Notes under the pieces: model-generated
Told to the model about the DNA's origin: nothing
What the model saw: only the letters and a program-made list of their open reading frames with translations
Databases searched by the model: none
Made by a program: the position numbers and the translations under genes
Shown: one piece after another, positions 54,800 to 64,000 of the stretch
Position numbering within the stretch: the stretch's first letter is position 1
How the letters are laid out: each line of letters begins with the position of its first letter
Assembly (NCBI RefSeq): GCF_003352185.1
Contig: NZ_CP029608.1
Location: 6,242,501-6,306,500, forward strand
DNA length: 64,000 nucleotides
From: Pseudomonas kribbensis
Lineage (GTDB): Bacteria > Pseudomonadota > Gammaproteobacteria > Pseudomonadales > Pseudomonadaceae
Direction of reading: 5' to 3'

Positions 54800-55726
54800 T
54801 TATTTCTCTGGATGAAATAACGCCGCGTTTTTCAGGGCCGGATGTTCGCGCAAGGCGTTCACGGCGTAGTCGACAAAACTGCGCACCCGGGTCGGTGCCT
54901 TGCGCCCGCCCTGATACACCACATGGATTGGCAGCGGCGGCAACTCGTACTCGGCAAGAACGATTTCCAGCTCACCCGAGGCGATCTTGCTCGCGACCTG
55001 ATAAGACAGCACCCGGGTCAGCCCGAGCCCCAGGCAAGCGGCAGTAATTGCCGCCTGATTGCCGGTGACCACCAGTCGCGGCTCGGGGCGGACGACCAAG
55101 GGCTCACCGTCCTCCAGAAACGGCCAGTTGCGCAGTTGACCGATGGACGAGGTCGCCACCACGGGCGCGCCGGCCAGTGCCTGTGGATGGGTTGGCCGAC
55201 CGTGAACGGCAAAATACCCCGGCGAGCCGCAGATCACCCGGCGCACCTCGCCTACCCGGATCGCATGCTGGTTGCTGTCCGGCAAATCACCGATGCGGAT
55301 CGCCACATCCACACCTTCCTCGACCATGCTCACCACGCGATCCAGCAACAAGGCGTTGATGGAAACGTCCGGGTATTGCGTCAGATAACCCGCCATCACC
55401 GGTGTGACAAACAGCTCGCCGAACAGCACCGGCGCCGTCACCGTCAATTGACCACGGGGCTGGGTGTGGCTGCCGGCGGCGGAGTCTTCCGCTTCCTGCA
55501 CCTCGGCAAGAATCCTCCGACAGTCTTCCAGGTAACGCTGGCCCGCCTCGCTCAGATGCACGCTGCGGGTGGTGCGGATCAGCAACTGCGTACCGATCCG
55601 CTGCTCCAGCGCCGCCACCGCCCGGGTGACGCTGGCCGCTGACAGCCCCAAGCGCCGCGCGGCAGCGGAAAAGCCCTGTTCCTGCGCAACGGCCGCGAAG
55701 ACCTGCATTTCCTGGAAGCGATCCAT
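54800..55726 (-). CDS. LysR family transcriptional regulator
   Basis: A 308-residue regulator with an N-terminal winged helix-turn-helix (VAQEQGFSAAARRLGLSAASVTRAVAALE-type, about 10-60) and a periplasmic-binding-like effector domain (about 90-295). It lies upstream of the glutathione transferase in the same orientation rather than divergent, so its target is not evident. MDRFQEMQVF at 55726 was chosen as the start. Confidence 0.93.
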   Translation of the reverse strand: MDRFQEMQVFAAVAQEQGFSAAARRLGLSAASVTRAVAALEQRIGTQLLIRTTRSVHLSEAGQRYLEDCRRILAEVQEAEDSAAGSHTQPRGQLTVTAPVLFGELFVTPVMAGYLTQYPDVSINALLLDRVVSMVEEGVDVAIRIGDLPDSNQHAIRVGEVRRVICGSPGYFAVHGRPTHPQALAGAPVVATSSIGQLRNWPFLEDGEPLVVRPEPRLVVTGNQAAITAACLGLGLTRVLSYQVASKIASGELEIVLAEYELPPLPIHVVYQGGRKAPTRVRSFVDYAVNALREHPALKNAALFHPEK

Positions 55727-55744
55727 GGTGTCCTCGGAGTGGAT

Positions 55745-55770
55745 GAAAAAATCGCAGCAATTGCTGCGAT
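55745..55770 (-). terminator. Rho-independent terminator after hutT
   Basis: The perfect 20-bp palindrome ATCGCAGCAATTGCTGCGAT (55751-55770), followed on the minus strand by six T residues. It ends the hutU-hutH-hutT transcript 70 bases after the hutT stop and lies just before the LysR gene. Confidence 0.85.
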
Positions 55771-55841
55771 TCATCTGTGATTCGATTCCGGTGCCTGCAT
55801 CCCGACAACGCGATGCAGACCCGGAATGTTTCCCGATCAGA

Positions 55842-57248
55842 TCAGGACTGAGAAACCGGCTGATCGCCGGTCACCCGTGCAGCCTGCCCGGCCGCCGGCT
55901 TGACCCACGTCAGATACGCCAGCACCAGCAACCCGATCCAGACCACGCCGACAATCAACGCTGCCTGAGTATCCGGAAAGTAACCCAGCACGCCGAACAC
56001 GAACAACATGAAAGCAATCGCCGCCATCGGTGCATATGGCCAGAACGGTACCGGAAATTTCAGTTGCGCCACCTGCTCAGGCGTCATCGAACGACGCATG
56101 GCCACCTGGGTGAACAGAATCATCAACCAGACCCACACCGTGGCGAAGGTCGCGATGGACGCGATCAGCAGGAACACGTTTTCCGGGATCAGGTAGTTCA
56201 GCAACACGCCCAGCAGCAGCGCGCAGCTCATCACAATCACCGTCAGCCACGGCACGCCATTGCGCGACAGGCGCGCAAAGCCTTTCGGTGCATGCCCTTG
56301 CTGAGCCAGGCCGTACATCATCCGGCCTGCACCGAAGATGTCGCTGTTGATGGCCGACACCGCCGCCGAGATCACCACGATGTTCAGAATGGTGGCCGCC
56401 GAGCTGATGCCCAGGTGGTCAAAAATCTGCACGAACGGGCTGCCCTGACTGCCGATCTGCTGCCACGGGAAGATCGACATCAGCACCAGCATCGTCAGCA
56501 CATAGAACAGCAGGATGCGCATCGGCACGGCGTTGATCGCCTTGGGCAGCACGCGGTGCGGGTCCTTGGCCTCACCGGCAGTCACACCGATGATCTCGAT
56601 GCCGCCGAAGGCAAACATCACCACCGCAAACGAGGCGATCAGGCCGCCCACGCCATTGGGCATGAAGCCACCCTGAGTCCACAGGTTGCTGATATCGGTC
56701 GCCTGACCGGGAGCGGTGCTGATGCCGAACAGCATGATGCCGAAGCCGCCGAGGATCATCGCGACGATGGCCGCGACCTTGAGCAACGACAGCCAGAACT
56801 CCATTTCACCGAAGACTTTGACGTTGCACAGGTTCAGCCCGCCGACCACCGAAACGATGCCCAGCACCCAGATCCAGCGCGAGACTTCCGGAAACCAGAA
56901 GCCCATGTAGATGCCGAACGCCGTCACATCGGCCATGCCGACAATGACCATTTCGAACGCGTAGGTCCAACCGAGAATGAAGCCCGCCATGGGGCCGAGA
57001 TAGGTGCTTGCGTATTGCCCGAACGAGCCGGCGACCGGGTTGTGCACCGCCATCTCACCGAGGGCGCGCATGACCATGAACACCGCCGCGCCACCGATCA
57101 GGTAAGCTAGCAGAACCGCAGGACCGGCCATCTGGATGGCCGAGGCAGAACCATAGAACAGCCCGGTACCGATCGCCGATCCCAGGGCCATGAAGCGAAT
57201 GTGTCGGGCCGAGAGCCCGCGTTTCAAACCTTTTGCTGACTGCTGCAT
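55842..57248 (-). CDS. hutT: Histidine permease HutT (amino-acid transporter)
   Basis: A 468-residue inner-membrane amino-acid:proton symporter of the APC superfamily with twelve predicted helices. The N-terminal [21 protein letters not shown] is the family signature. The location behind hutH in the same orientation identifies a histidine (or urocanate) importer; histidine is more likely. It ends near the terminator at 55745-55770. Confidence 0.88.
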   Translation of the reverse strand: MQQSAKGLKRGLSARHIRFMALGSAIGTGLFYGSASAIQMAGPAVLLAYLIGGAAVFMVMRALGEMAVHNPVAGSFGQYASTYLGPMAGFILGWTYAFEMVIVGMADVTAFGIYMGFWFPEVSRWIWVLGIVSVVGGLNLCNVKVFGEMEFWLSLLKVAAIVAMILGGFGIMLFGISTAPGQATDISNLWTQGGFMPNGVGGLIASFAVVMFAFGGIEIIGVTAGEAKDPHRVLPKAINAVPMRILLFYVLTMLVLMSIFPWQQIGSQGSPFVQIFDHLGISSAATILNIVVISAAVSAINSDIFGAGRMMYGLAQQGHAPKGFARLSRNGVPWLTVIVMSCALLLGVLLNYLIPENVFLLIASIATFATVWVWLMILFTQVAMRRSMTPEQVAQLKFPVPFWPYAPMAAIAFMLFVFGVLGYFPDTQAALIVGVVWIGLLVLAYLTWVKPAAGQAARVTGDQPVSQS

Positions 57249-57290
57249 TTTTCGTCCTTATTTATTTTTATTCGACGCAAAAATCGAAAC

Positions 57291-57335
57291 GCCAACAGGC
57301 CGGCCTCCACGCAAAGTGGAAGACAGCCTGTTGGC
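57291..57335 (-). promoter_or_regulatory. Nested hairpin between hutH and hutT
   Basis: The outer stem GCCAACAGGC/GCCTGTTGGC (57291-57300 and 57326-57335) encloses a second hairpin TCCAC/GTGGA (57306-57310 and 57316-57320). On the minus strand GTTTCGATTTTT follows. It may attenuate transcription into hutT or protect the hutH message. Confidence 0.55.
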
Positions 57336-57345
57336 GATGAGGCAC

Positions 57346-58878
57346 TTACAGACTCGGCAGCAGGTTCGCCGGGACCAGATCATTCAGCGTGCGTGACGCC
57401 AGCAGTTCGCTCGCCGCATTGATGTCCGGCGCAAAGAAACGATCCTTCTCGTAGAACGGCACTTCGCGACGCAGGATTCCCCGGGCCTTTTCCAGTTTGG
57501 CCGAGGTCTTCAGGCCGTTGCGCAGGTCCAGACCCTGCACCGCCGCCAGCCATTCCACCGCGAGAATCCCGCGGGTGTTTTCGGCCATTTCCCACAGGCG
57601 CTTGCCGGCGGCCGGGGCCATGGAGACGTGGTCTTCCTGGTTGGCAGAGGTCGGCAGACTGTCCACCGAGTGCGGGTGAGCCAGTGCCTTGTTCTCGCTG
57701 GCCAGTGCCGCCGCAGTCACCTGAGCGATCATGAAGCCGGAGTTCACGCCGCCGTTTGCCACCAGGAACGGCGGCAATTGCGACATGTGCTTGTCCATCA
57801 TCAACGAGATGCGGCGCTCGCTCAGAGAGCCGATTTCAGCGATGGCCAGCGCCATGTTGTCAGCAGCCATGGCCACTGGTTCGGCGTGGAAGTTGCCACC
57901 GGAAATCACGTCGCCTTCGGCCGCAAACACCAATGGGTTGTCGGAGACCGCGTTGGCTTCGATCACCAGCACCTCGGCGGCCTGACGGAACTGGGTCAGG
58001 CAGGCGCCCATGACCTGTGGCTGGCAGCGCAGCGAGTACGGGTCCTGGACCTTTTCGCAGTTCTGGTGCGAATCGGAGACTTCACTGCGCTCGCCCAGCA
58101 GATCGCGGTAAGCGGCGGCGGTGTCGATCTGGCCTTTCTGGCCACGGGCGGCGTGGATACGAGCATCGAACGGCGAGCGCGAACCGAGCACCGCTTCAAC
58201 CGTCAGACCGCCCAGCGCCAGCGCGCCAGCAAACAGGTCCTCACCTTCGAACAGACCGCGCAACGCAAAAGCGGTAGAAACCTGCGTGCCGTTGAGCAGC
58301 GCCAGACCTTCCTTCGCCGCCAAAGTCAGCGGGGTCAGACCGGCGACCTTCAGCGCTTCGGTGGCTTCCATCCACTCACCCTTGTAGCGCGCCTTGCCCT
58401 CGCCCAGCAGCACCAGCGACATGTGCGCCAGCGGTGCCAAATCGCCGGACGCACCGACCGAACCTTTCAGCGGAATGTGCGGATAAACCTCGGCGTTGAT
58501 CAGCGCGATCAGCGCGTCGATCACCACGCGGCGGATACCGGAGAAACCACGGCTGAGGCTGTTGACCTTGAGCACCATGATCAAACGCACCAGCTCATCG
58601 CTGATCGGCTGGCCGACGCCGGCAGCGTGGGACAGCACCAGCGAACGCTGGAGGTTTTCCAGGTCTTCGCTGGCGATGCGGGTCGAAGCCAGCAGGCCGA
58701 AACCGGTGTTGATGCCGTAGGCGGTGCGGTTCTCGGCGAGGATCTGCTCGACGCAGGCGACGCTGGCTTCGATCTGTGCAGCAGCGCTGTAGTCGAGGGT
58801 CAGTTTGACCGGGTTCTGGTAGACAGCACGCAGTTGGGACAGGCTCAGTTGGCCAGGGATCAGGTTCAGTGCAGTCAT
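57346..58878 (-). CDS. hutH: Histidine ammonia-lyase HutH
   Basis: A 510-residue enzyme that deaminates L-histidine to urocanate, the first step of histidine use. The Ala143-Ser144-Gly145 triad in [14 protein letters not shown] forms the autocatalytic MIO group, and [11 protein letters not shown] and the Tyr/Glu active-site segments are intact. It ends before a nested hairpin, with the HutT gene downstream. Confidence 0.97.
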   Translation of the reverse strand: MTALNLIPGQLSLSQLRAVYQNPVKLTLDYSAAAQIEASVACVEQILAENRTAYGINTGFGLLASTRIASEDLENLQRSLVLSHAAGVGQPISDELVRLIMVLKVNSLSRGFSGIRRVVIDALIALINAEVYPHIPLKGSVGASGDLAPLAHMSLVLLGEGKARYKGEWMEATEALKVAGLTPLTLAAKEGLALLNGTQVSTAFALRGLFEGEDLFAGALALGGLTVEAVLGSRSPFDARIHAARGQKGQIDTAAAYRDLLGERSEVSDSHQNCEKVQDPYSLRCQPQVMGACLTQFRQAAEVLVIEANAVSDNPLVFAAEGDVISGGNFHAEPVAMAADNMALAIAEIGSLSERRISLMMDKHMSQLPPFLVANGGVNSGFMIAQVTAAALASENKALAHPHSVDSLPTSANQEDHVSMAPAAGKRLWEMAENTRGILAVEWLAAVQGLDLRNGLKTSAKLEKARGILRREVPFYEKDRFFAPDINAASELLASRTLNDLVPANLLPSL

Positions 58879-58880
58879 GT

Positions 58881-60572
58881 TCAGGCTCCTTTAACCGAAG
58901 TAATCATTGGCAGGTTCAAGCCCTGCTCCTTGGCGCAGTCGATGGCGATCTGGTAACCGGCATCGGCGTGACGCATCACACCGGTGCCCGGGTCGTTGTG
59001 CAGCACACGAGCGATACGCTCGGCTGCTTCATCCGTACCGTCGCAGACGATCACCATGCCCGAGTGCTGCGAGAAGCCCATGCCGACACCGCCGCCGTGG
59101 TGCAGCGAGACCCAGGTCGCGCCGCTGGCGGTGTTGAGCAAGGCGTTGAGCAGTGGCCAGTCGGAGACGGCATCGGAACCGTCCTGCATCGATTCGGTTT
59201 CACGGTTCGGGCTGGACACCGAGCCGGAGTCGAGGTGGTCGCGACCGATCACGATCGGTGCCGACAGCTCGCCGCGACGGACCATTTCGTTGAACGCCAG
59301 ACCGAGCTTGGCGCGCTGGCCCAGACCGACCCAGCAGATACGCGCCGGCAGGCCCTGGAAGCTGATGCGCTCGCGGGCCATGTCCAGCCAGTTGTGCAGG
59401 TGCGCATCGTCCGGGATCAGCTCTTTGACCTTGGCGTCGGTCTTGTAGATGTCCTGCGGATCACCCGACAGCGCCGCCCAGCGGAACGGGCCGATGCCAC
59501 GGCAGAACAACGGACGGATATAAGCGGGTACGAAACCCGGGAAGTCGAAAGCGTTTTCCACGCCCTCTTCCTGAGCCATCTGACGGATGTTGTTGCCGTA
59601 GTCGAAGGTCGGGATGCCTTGCTTCTGGAAGTCGAGCATGGCTTTGACGTGCACCGCCATCGATTGCTTGGCAGCCTTGATCACAGCGGCCGGTTCGGTC
59701 TTGGCGCGGGCGCGGTATTCGTCCCAGGTCCAGCCGGCCGGCAGGTAACCGTTCAATGGGTCGTGGGCGCTGGTCTGGTCGGTGACCATGTCCGGGCGCA
59801 CGCCACGACGGACCAGTTCCGGAAGGATTTCGGCGGCGTTACCCAGCAGCGCGATGGAGATCGCCTTGCCTTCTTTTGTGTACTTCTCGATGCGCGCCAG
59901 GGCGTCGTCGAGGTCTTTGGCCTGCTCGTCGACGTAACGGCTTTTCAGGCGGAAATCGATGCTCACCTGCTGGCATTCGATGTTCAGCGAGCAGGCGCCG
60001 GCCAAAGTTGCCGCCAGCGGCTGGGCGCCGCCCATGCCGCCGAGGCCGGCGGTCAGGACCCAGCGGCCCTTCAGGTTGGAATCGTAATGCTGGCGACCGG
60101 CCTCGACGAAGGTTTCGTAAGTGCCCTGGACGATGCCCTGGCTGCCGATGTAGATCCAGCTGCCGGCGGTCATCTGGCCGTACATCGCCAGACCTTTCGC
60201 GTCGAGTTCGTTGAAGTGTTCCCAGGTCGCCCAGTGCGGCACCAGGTTGGAGTTGGCGATCAGCACGCGCGGGGCATTGCTGTGGGTCTTGAACACGCCG
60301 ACCGGTTTGCCGGACTGCACCAGCAGGGTTTCGTCGTCATTCAGGTTGGTCAGGCTTTCGACGATCTTGTCGTAGCACTCCCAGTTGCGCGCGGCGCGGC
60401 CGATGCCACCGTAGACCACCAGCTCTTTCGGGTTCTCGGCCACTTCCGGGTCGAGGTTGTTCATCAGCATGCGCAGCGGCGCTTCGGTCAGCCAGCTCTT
60501 GGCGGTCAGCTTGTTGCCGCGCGATGCACGGATTTCAACGTCACGGAATTTAGTAGTTTTTGCGTCAGTCAC
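58881..60572 (-). CDS. hutU: Urocanate hydratase HutU
   Basis: A 563-residue NAD-dependent enzyme that converts urocanate to imidazolone propionate. The segments [30 protein letters not shown] (NAD site) and [10 protein letters not shown] (conserved catalytic-region Cys) identify urocanase. It is the first gene of the operon, with the HutC-type operator 133-146 bases upstream. The hutH start lies two bases after its stop. Confidence 0.97.
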   Translation of the reverse strand: MTDAKTTKFRDVEIRASRGNKLTAKSWLTEAPLRMLMNNLDPEVAENPKELVVYGGIGRAARNWECYDKIVESLTNLNDDETLLVQSGKPVGVFKTHSNAPRVLIANSNLVPHWATWEHFNELDAKGLAMYGQMTAGSWIYIGSQGIVQGTYETFVEAGRQHYDSNLKGRWVLTAGLGGMGGAQPLAATLAGACSLNIECQQVSIDFRLKSRYVDEQAKDLDDALARIEKYTKEGKAISIALLGNAAEILPELVRRGVRPDMVTDQTSAHDPLNGYLPAGWTWDEYRARAKTEPAAVIKAAKQSMAVHVKAMLDFQKQGIPTFDYGNNIRQMAQEEGVENAFDFPGFVPAYIRPLFCRGIGPFRWAALSGDPQDIYKTDAKVKELIPDDAHLHNWLDMARERISFQGLPARICWVGLGQRAKLGLAFNEMVRRGELSAPIVIGRDHLDSGSVSSPNRETESMQDGSDAVSDWPLLNALLNTASGATWVSLHHGGGVGMGFSQHSGMVIVCDGTDEAAERIARVLHNDPGTGVMRHADAGYQIAIDCAKEQGLNLPMITSVKGA

Positions 60573-60704
60573 GAAAAAGACTCCTCAGCGATCAATTCAA
60601 ACCAACCCTGGCGATGGGCAAGCGGCTTGTGCGCCCCTTGGCGCGACAAGCGAATCAGTGGACGAGATGCTCGGTTTCTTCCAACTCGTATGCATACGTC
60701 TTTA

Positions 60705-60718
60705 CTTGTACATACAAG
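60705..60718 (-). promoter_or_regulatory. HutC-type operator upstream of hutU
   Basis: CTTGTATGTACAAG on the minus strand, flanked as ATG...TAAAG, is the sequence reported for HutC binding in front of hutU in P. putida. It shows that this operon is under urocanate/HutC control even though hutC is not next to it. Confidence 0.85.
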
Positions 60719-60914
60719 CATATGCAATTGAACGGCCAACTTATGGAGAAGCTGTCCGACAAAACCGGCGGACATCGGCGAGGACACCGAAATCACGGGG
60801 TATCGAGTGATTGAATTTTTTTTGAAGGGGCGCTTTTTGAAAGCAGAGAAGCTGTTACAGAAACGTGGCATTGCACCGCGCTGGGGTGTTCGGTAACAGA
60901 AAGTGGGAAACATC

Positions 60915-60951
60915 CCACAGCCTGGAGACCCAATGAGTCTCCAGGCTGTGG
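60915..60951 (-). terminator. glmS terminator hairpin
   Basis: A 15-bp perfect stem (60915-60929 with 60937-60951) with a seven-base loop, 26 bases after the glmS stop. The T-run is weak, but the stem is very stable. Confidence 0.8.
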
Positions 60952-61015
60952 TCGTCTATTACGGCGTGTGGATAACTTATTCCACCGTCACCGACTTCGC
61001 CAGGTTACGCGGCTG
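60945..61015 (+). other. attTn7: Tn7 target at the end of glmS
   Basis: The 3' end of glmS (ending [10 protein letters not shown]) is the region recognised by TnsD, and Tn7 inserts about 25 bases after the stop. In this strain that point is close to the glmS terminator. No Tn7-like element is inserted here. Confidence 0.7.
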
Positions 61016-62809
61016 GTCAACGTCAGTGCCCTTGAGCACAGCGACGTAATACGACAGCAGTTGCAGCGGGATGGTGTAGAGGATCGGCGACAGGATGTCG
61101 TGGATGTGCGGCATCTGTACCACGTGGGTGCCTTCGCCATTGGTCATCCCGGCCTTCTCGTCAGCGAACACGATCAGTTCACCGCCACGGGCACGGACTT
61201 CCTGCAGATTGGATTTGAGCTTCTCCAGCAGTTCGTTGTTCGGCGCCACGGTCACCACCGGCATGTCGTTATCCACAAGTGCCAGCGGGCCATGCTTCAG
61301 TTCACCGGCAGGATAAGCTTCGGCGTGGATGTACGAGATTTCCTTGAGTTTCAGGGCCCCTTCCATCGCTACCGGATATTGCGCGCCACGCCCGAGGAAC
61401 AGGGTGTGGTTCTTGTCGGCGAACAGTTCGGCGATCTTTTCCACGGTGCTGTCCATGGCCAGTGCTTCGCCCAGACGGGTTGGCAGGCGACGCAGTTCTT
61501 CGACCAGTCGGGCTTCAACGCCTTTTTCCAGGGTGCCGCGGACCTGGCCCAGGGACAGGGTCAGCAGCAACAGGCCGACCAGTTGCGTGGTGAACGCTTT
61601 GGTCGAGGCCACGCCGATTTCGCGGCCGGCCTGGGTCAGCAGGGTCAGGTCGGATTCGCGCACCAGCGAACTGATGCCGACGTTGCAGATCGCCAGGCTG
61701 CCCAGGAAACCCAGCTCCTTGGCGTTGCGCAGTGCGGCCAGGGTGTCGGCGGTTTCGCCGGACTGGGAAATGGTGACGAACAGTGTGTCCGGCTGCACCA
61801 CCACCTTGCGGTAGCGGAACTCACTGGCGACTTCGACCTGGCACGGAATCCCGGCCAGTTCTTCGAGCCAGTAACGGGCAACCATGCCGGCGTGGTAACT
61901 GGTGCCGCAGGCGACGATCTGCACGTTGCGCACTTTGGCGAACAGTTCGGCGGCTTGCGGGCCGAATGCCTGCACCAGAACCTGGTTGGCACTCAGACGG
62001 CCTTCCAGCGTGCGTTGCACCACGGATGGCTGCTCGTGGATTTCCTTGAGCATGTAGTGGCGGAACTCGCCTTTGTCGGCGGCTTCGGCACCGTCGGTGT
62101 ACTGCACGGTCTGGCGCTCGACGGCTTTGCCGGTCACGTCCCAGATCTGCACCTTGTCACGCTGGATTTCGGCGATGTCGCCCTCTTCCAGGTACATGAA
62201 ACGGTCGGTGACCTGACGCAGGGCCAGTTGGTCAGAAGCCAGGAAGTTTTCGCCCAGGCCCAGACCGATCACCAGCGGGCTGCCGCTGCGGGCAGCGACC
62301 AGACGATCCGGTTGCAGTGCGTGGATGACCGCCAGACCGTAGGCGCCATGCAGGTCCTTGACCGTTGCCTTCAGGGCGTCGGTCAGGTCCGGCAGCGCCT
62401 TGAGTTTTTCGGTCAGCAGGTGAGCAATGACTTCGGTGTCAGTGTCGGAAGAGAACACGTAACCCTGAGCCTTGAGTTGCTCGCGCAGCGCCTCATGGTT
62501 TTCGATGATACCGTTGTGTACCACCGCGACGTTGCCGGAGAAATGCGGGTGAGCATTGCGTTCGCTCGGCGCACCGTGGGTTGCCCAACGGGTGTGGGCG
62601 ATACCGAGACGGCCAACCAGCGGGTGTTCCGCCAGGGCTGCGTCCAGTTCGCTGACCTTGCCCACACGACGGGTGCGTTCGAGCGTGCCTTCATTGGTGT
62701 ACACCGCCACACCGGCACTGTCATAACCCCGGTATTCGAGGCGCTTGAGGCCTTCGACCAGGATGGCGGTGATATTACGTTCAGCTACCGCGCCGACAAT
62801 TCCACACAT
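60977..62809 (-). CDS. glmS: Glutamine-fructose-6-phosphate aminotransferase GlmS
   Basis: A 610-residue enzyme of amino-sugar synthesis that makes glucosamine-6-phosphate for peptidoglycan and LPS. The MCGIVGAV start (Cys1 glutaminase nucleophile) fixes the ATG at 62809. The N-terminal glutaminase domain (1-240) and two SIS sugar-isomerase domains are complete, including CGTSYHAG. It follows the DeoR-type gene by two bases. Confidence 0.98.
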   Translation of the reverse strand: MCGIVGAVAERNITAILVEGLKRLEYRGYDSAGVAVYTNEGTLERTRRVGKVSELDAALAEHPLVGRLGIAHTRWATHGAPSERNAHPHFSGNVAVVHNGIIENHEALREQLKAQGYVFSSDTDTEVIAHLLTEKLKALPDLTDALKATVKDLHGAYGLAVIHALQPDRLVAARSGSPLVIGLGLGENFLASDQLALRQVTDRFMYLEEGDIAEIQRDKVQIWDVTGKAVERQTVQYTDGAEAADKGEFRHYMLKEIHEQPSVVQRTLEGRLSANQVLVQAFGPQAAELFAKVRNVQIVACGTSYHAGMVARYWLEELAGIPCQVEVASEFRYRKVVVQPDTLFVTISQSGETADTLAALRNAKELGFLGSLAICNVGISSLVRESDLTLLTQAGREIGVASTKAFTTQLVGLLLLTLSLGQVRGTLEKGVEARLVEELRRLPTRLGEALAMDSTVEKIAELFADKNHTLFLGRGAQYPVAMEGALKLKEISYIHAEAYPAGELKHGPLALVDNDMPVVTVAPNNELLEKLKSNLQEVRARGGELIVFADEKAGMTNGEGTHVVQMPHIHDILSPILYTIPLQLLSYYVAVLKGTDVDQPRNLAKSVTVE

Positions 62810-62811
62810 GC

Positions 62812-63588
62812 TTATTTCTCCTGACTGACCGTCGCGCAAATCAAATTGATACCGCGAGCCTGAATCTGATCCCGTGCCTCCAGCGGCAGGCGATCATCGG
62901 TGATTAGGGTATGGACACTGCTCCACGGCAGTTCCAGGTTTGGAATCTTGCGGCCGATCTTGTCGGCCTCGACCATCACGACCACTTCCCGCGCCACTTC
63001 CGCCATCACCCGGCTCAGGCCGAGCAACTCATTGAAGGTGGTGGTGCCACGCACCAGATCGATGCCGTCGGCACCGATGAACAATTGATCGAAGTCGTAA
63101 GAGCGTAGTACCTGCTCGGCGACCTGGCCCTGAAAGGATTCCGAATGGGGATCCCAGGTGCCGCCGGTCATCAGCAGGACCGGTTCATGCTCGAGTTCGC
63201 TCAGGGCGTTGGCGACATGCAGGGAATTGGTCATCACCACCAGACCCGGCTGCTGGCCGAGCTCGGGAATCATCGCGGCCGTGGTGCTGCCGCTGTCGAT
63301 GATGATGCGGGCGTGTTCGCGGATGCGTGTAACCGCAGCACGGGCAATCGCCTGTTTGTATTTGGAAACGTTCTGGCTGACATCGGCCACCAGTTCCTGG
63401 GGCATGGTGATCGCTCCGCCATAACGGCGCAGCAGCAGACCATGGCTTTCCAGTGCGGCCAGATCCTTGCGAATCGTAACTTCCGAGGTTTCGAAACGCT
63501 TGGCGAGTTCGTCAACACTGACTTCGCCCTGCTCATTGAGCAAGGCCAGAATGTTGTGGCGACGTTGGGGTGTGTTGCGTTTCGACAT
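62812..63588 (-). CDS. glmR: DeoR/GlpR family regulator (GlmR-type)
   Basis: A 258-residue repressor with an N-terminal DeoR-type helix-turn-helix ([22 protein letters not shown], about 10-60) and a sugar-phosphate-binding domain with [16 protein letters not shown] and FIGADGID. It is the first gene of a probable two-gene operon with glmS. In P. aeruginosa the homologue is GlmR, linked to glmS control. Confidence 0.9.
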   Translation of the reverse strand: MSKRNTPQRRHNILALLNEQGEVSVDELAKRFETSEVTIRKDLAALESHGLLLRRYGGAITMPQELVADVSQNVSKYKQAIARAAVTRIREHARIIIDSGSTTAAMIPELGQQPGLVVMTNSLHVANALSELEHEPVLLMTGGTWDPHSESFQGQVAEQVLRSYDFDQLFIGADGIDLVRGTTTFNELLGLSRVMAEVAREVVVMVEADKIGRKIPNLELPWSSVHTLITDDRLPLEARDQIQARGINLICATVSQEK

Positions 63589-63663
63589 GGCGCGCTAAGT
63601 TTCGATTCGAAAGATAATGAAAGAAATCAAAACCTATCGAAGCAAAACCGTCAAGCCAACAAT

Positions 63664-63692
63664 GAAAAAAAATCGCTGCCCGAAGGCAGCGA
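63664..63692 (-). terminator. Rho-independent terminator after glmU
   Basis: Stem TCGCTGCC/GGCAGCGA (63673-63680 and 63685-63692) with a CGAA loop, followed on the minus strand by a run of eight T. Confidence 0.9.
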
Positions 63693-63720
63693 TGTTTCAG
63701 ATTGAAGCGCTGTGGATAAC

Positions 63721-64000
63721 TCAGCTCTTCTTGACCTTCTCCGGCCGCTTCCAGCCATCGATGTTCTTCTGTCGCGCACGACCGACGGCCAGTTGGGCGT
63801 TATCCACATTCTGAGTGATGGTCGAACCGGCCGCCGTGGTCGCACCGGCAGAGATATCCACAGGCGCCACCAGCGAATTGTTGGAGCCGATGAACACGTC
63901 TTCACCCAACACGGTTTTCCACTTGTTGGCGCCATCGTAGTTGCAAGTGATGGTGCCGGCGCCAATGTTGGTGCGGGCACCAATCTCGGCATCGCCCAGA
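63721..64000 (-). CDS. glmU: GlmU C-terminal part (partial, runs off the window)
   Basis: Last 92 residues of the bifunctional GlcNAc-1-phosphate uridylyltransferase/acetyltransferase. The left-handed beta-helix acetyltransferase domain shows [23 protein letters not shown] and the ending WKRPEKVKK. The upstream part lies beyond position 64000. It is followed by a strong terminator. Confidence 0.95.
   Translation of the reverse strand, partial: LGDAEIGARTNIGAGTITCNYDGANKWKTVLGEDVFIGSNNSLVAPVDISAGATTAAGSTITQNVDNAQLAVGRARQKNIDGWKRPEKVKKS

Larger units (their letters stand above)
60573..60976. other. Intergenic region: hut control region and glmS end
   Basis: A 404-base region without a supported gene. 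It holds the HutC-type operator (60705-60718), the palindrome CGTATGCATACG (60687-60698), the glmS terminator (60915-60951) and part of the Tn7 target. An A/T-rich middle (60815-60840) has a possible promoter, but I cannot assign a defined start. Confidence 0.7.

Noticed and set aside
60610..60640. Sigma-54-type promoter for hutU
   Set aside because: A GC-rich candidate does not place the invariant GG and GC pairs twelve bases apart.
60977..62809. Tn7-like insertion beside glmS
   Set aside because: The attTn7 region is followed directly by the terminator and hut genes; no tns genes or ends are seen.

Overview
The window is about 64 kb of high-GC gammaproteobacterial chromosome, almost certainly from the Pseudomonas fluorescens group. 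Gene content and order resemble several blocks close to the replication origin of P. aeruginosa PAO1 (uvrD; the common-polysaccharide-antigen rhamnan cluster; pdxY and its neighbours; the Zur regulon with zigA, amiA, folE2, gamma-carbonic anhydrase and pyrC2; glmS-glmR-glmU), but rearranged. Two exact copies and one near copy of the ParB site parS fit an origin-proximal position. PAO1 comparisons are from memory. I see no tRNA, rRNA, CRISPR array, insertion sequence or prophage.

Layout. 0-11.7 kb: a PAS-GGDEF-EAL c-di-GMP enzyme, uvrD, a half-size EamA transporter, a Tim44-like membrane protein, an SMI1/KNR4 protein, a Kef-type antiporter, an acyl-CoA thioesterase and pdxY, with two REP pairs. 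11.3-22 kb: a zinc-limitation region. It has two CobW-family (COG0523) GTPases, a DUF1826 protein, a small exported protein, amidase amiA, and a tightly overlapping operon folE2 - metal ABC transporter (ATPase, permease, binding protein) - gamma-carbonic anhydrase - pyrC2. Two palindromic Zur-type boxes lie in the two divergent promoter regions. 22-25.4 kb: DUF3617 protein, cardiolipin synthase and cyclopropane-fatty-acid synthase. 25.5-31.5 kb: a four-gene translationally coupled operon with its own Zur-type box, encoding three SPFH/HflK-HflC-like membrane proteins (one with a strongly His-rich N-terminus) and a P1B-type ATPase. 31.7-34.4 kb: a dihydrolipoamide dehydrogenase, an Lrp-type regulator and a LysE exporter.

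34.4-52 kb is the A-band/common polysaccharide region. On the plus strand are rmd-gmd-wbpW-wzm-wzt and three glycosyltransferases (wbpX/Y/Z order). Divergently on the minus strand are two paralogous glycosyltransferases, an acyltransferase, a methyltransferase and two exported proteins. 52-55.7 kb: a PNPOx/ferredoxin-reductase/2Fe-2S fusion, a glutathione transferase and a LysR regulator. 55.8-60.6 kb: a partial histidine-utilisation operon hutU-hutH-hutT with a HutC-type operator but no hutC alongside. 60.9-64 kb: glmS (with the attTn7 target), a DeoR-type regulator and the 3' end of glmU.

The zinc-related blocks form one logical unit. They combine metal uptake, metallochaperone GTPases, replacements for zinc enzymes, an envelope amidase and, less expectedly, the SPFH trio plus P-type ATPase. 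That last operon is the best candidate in the window for a poorly described system.
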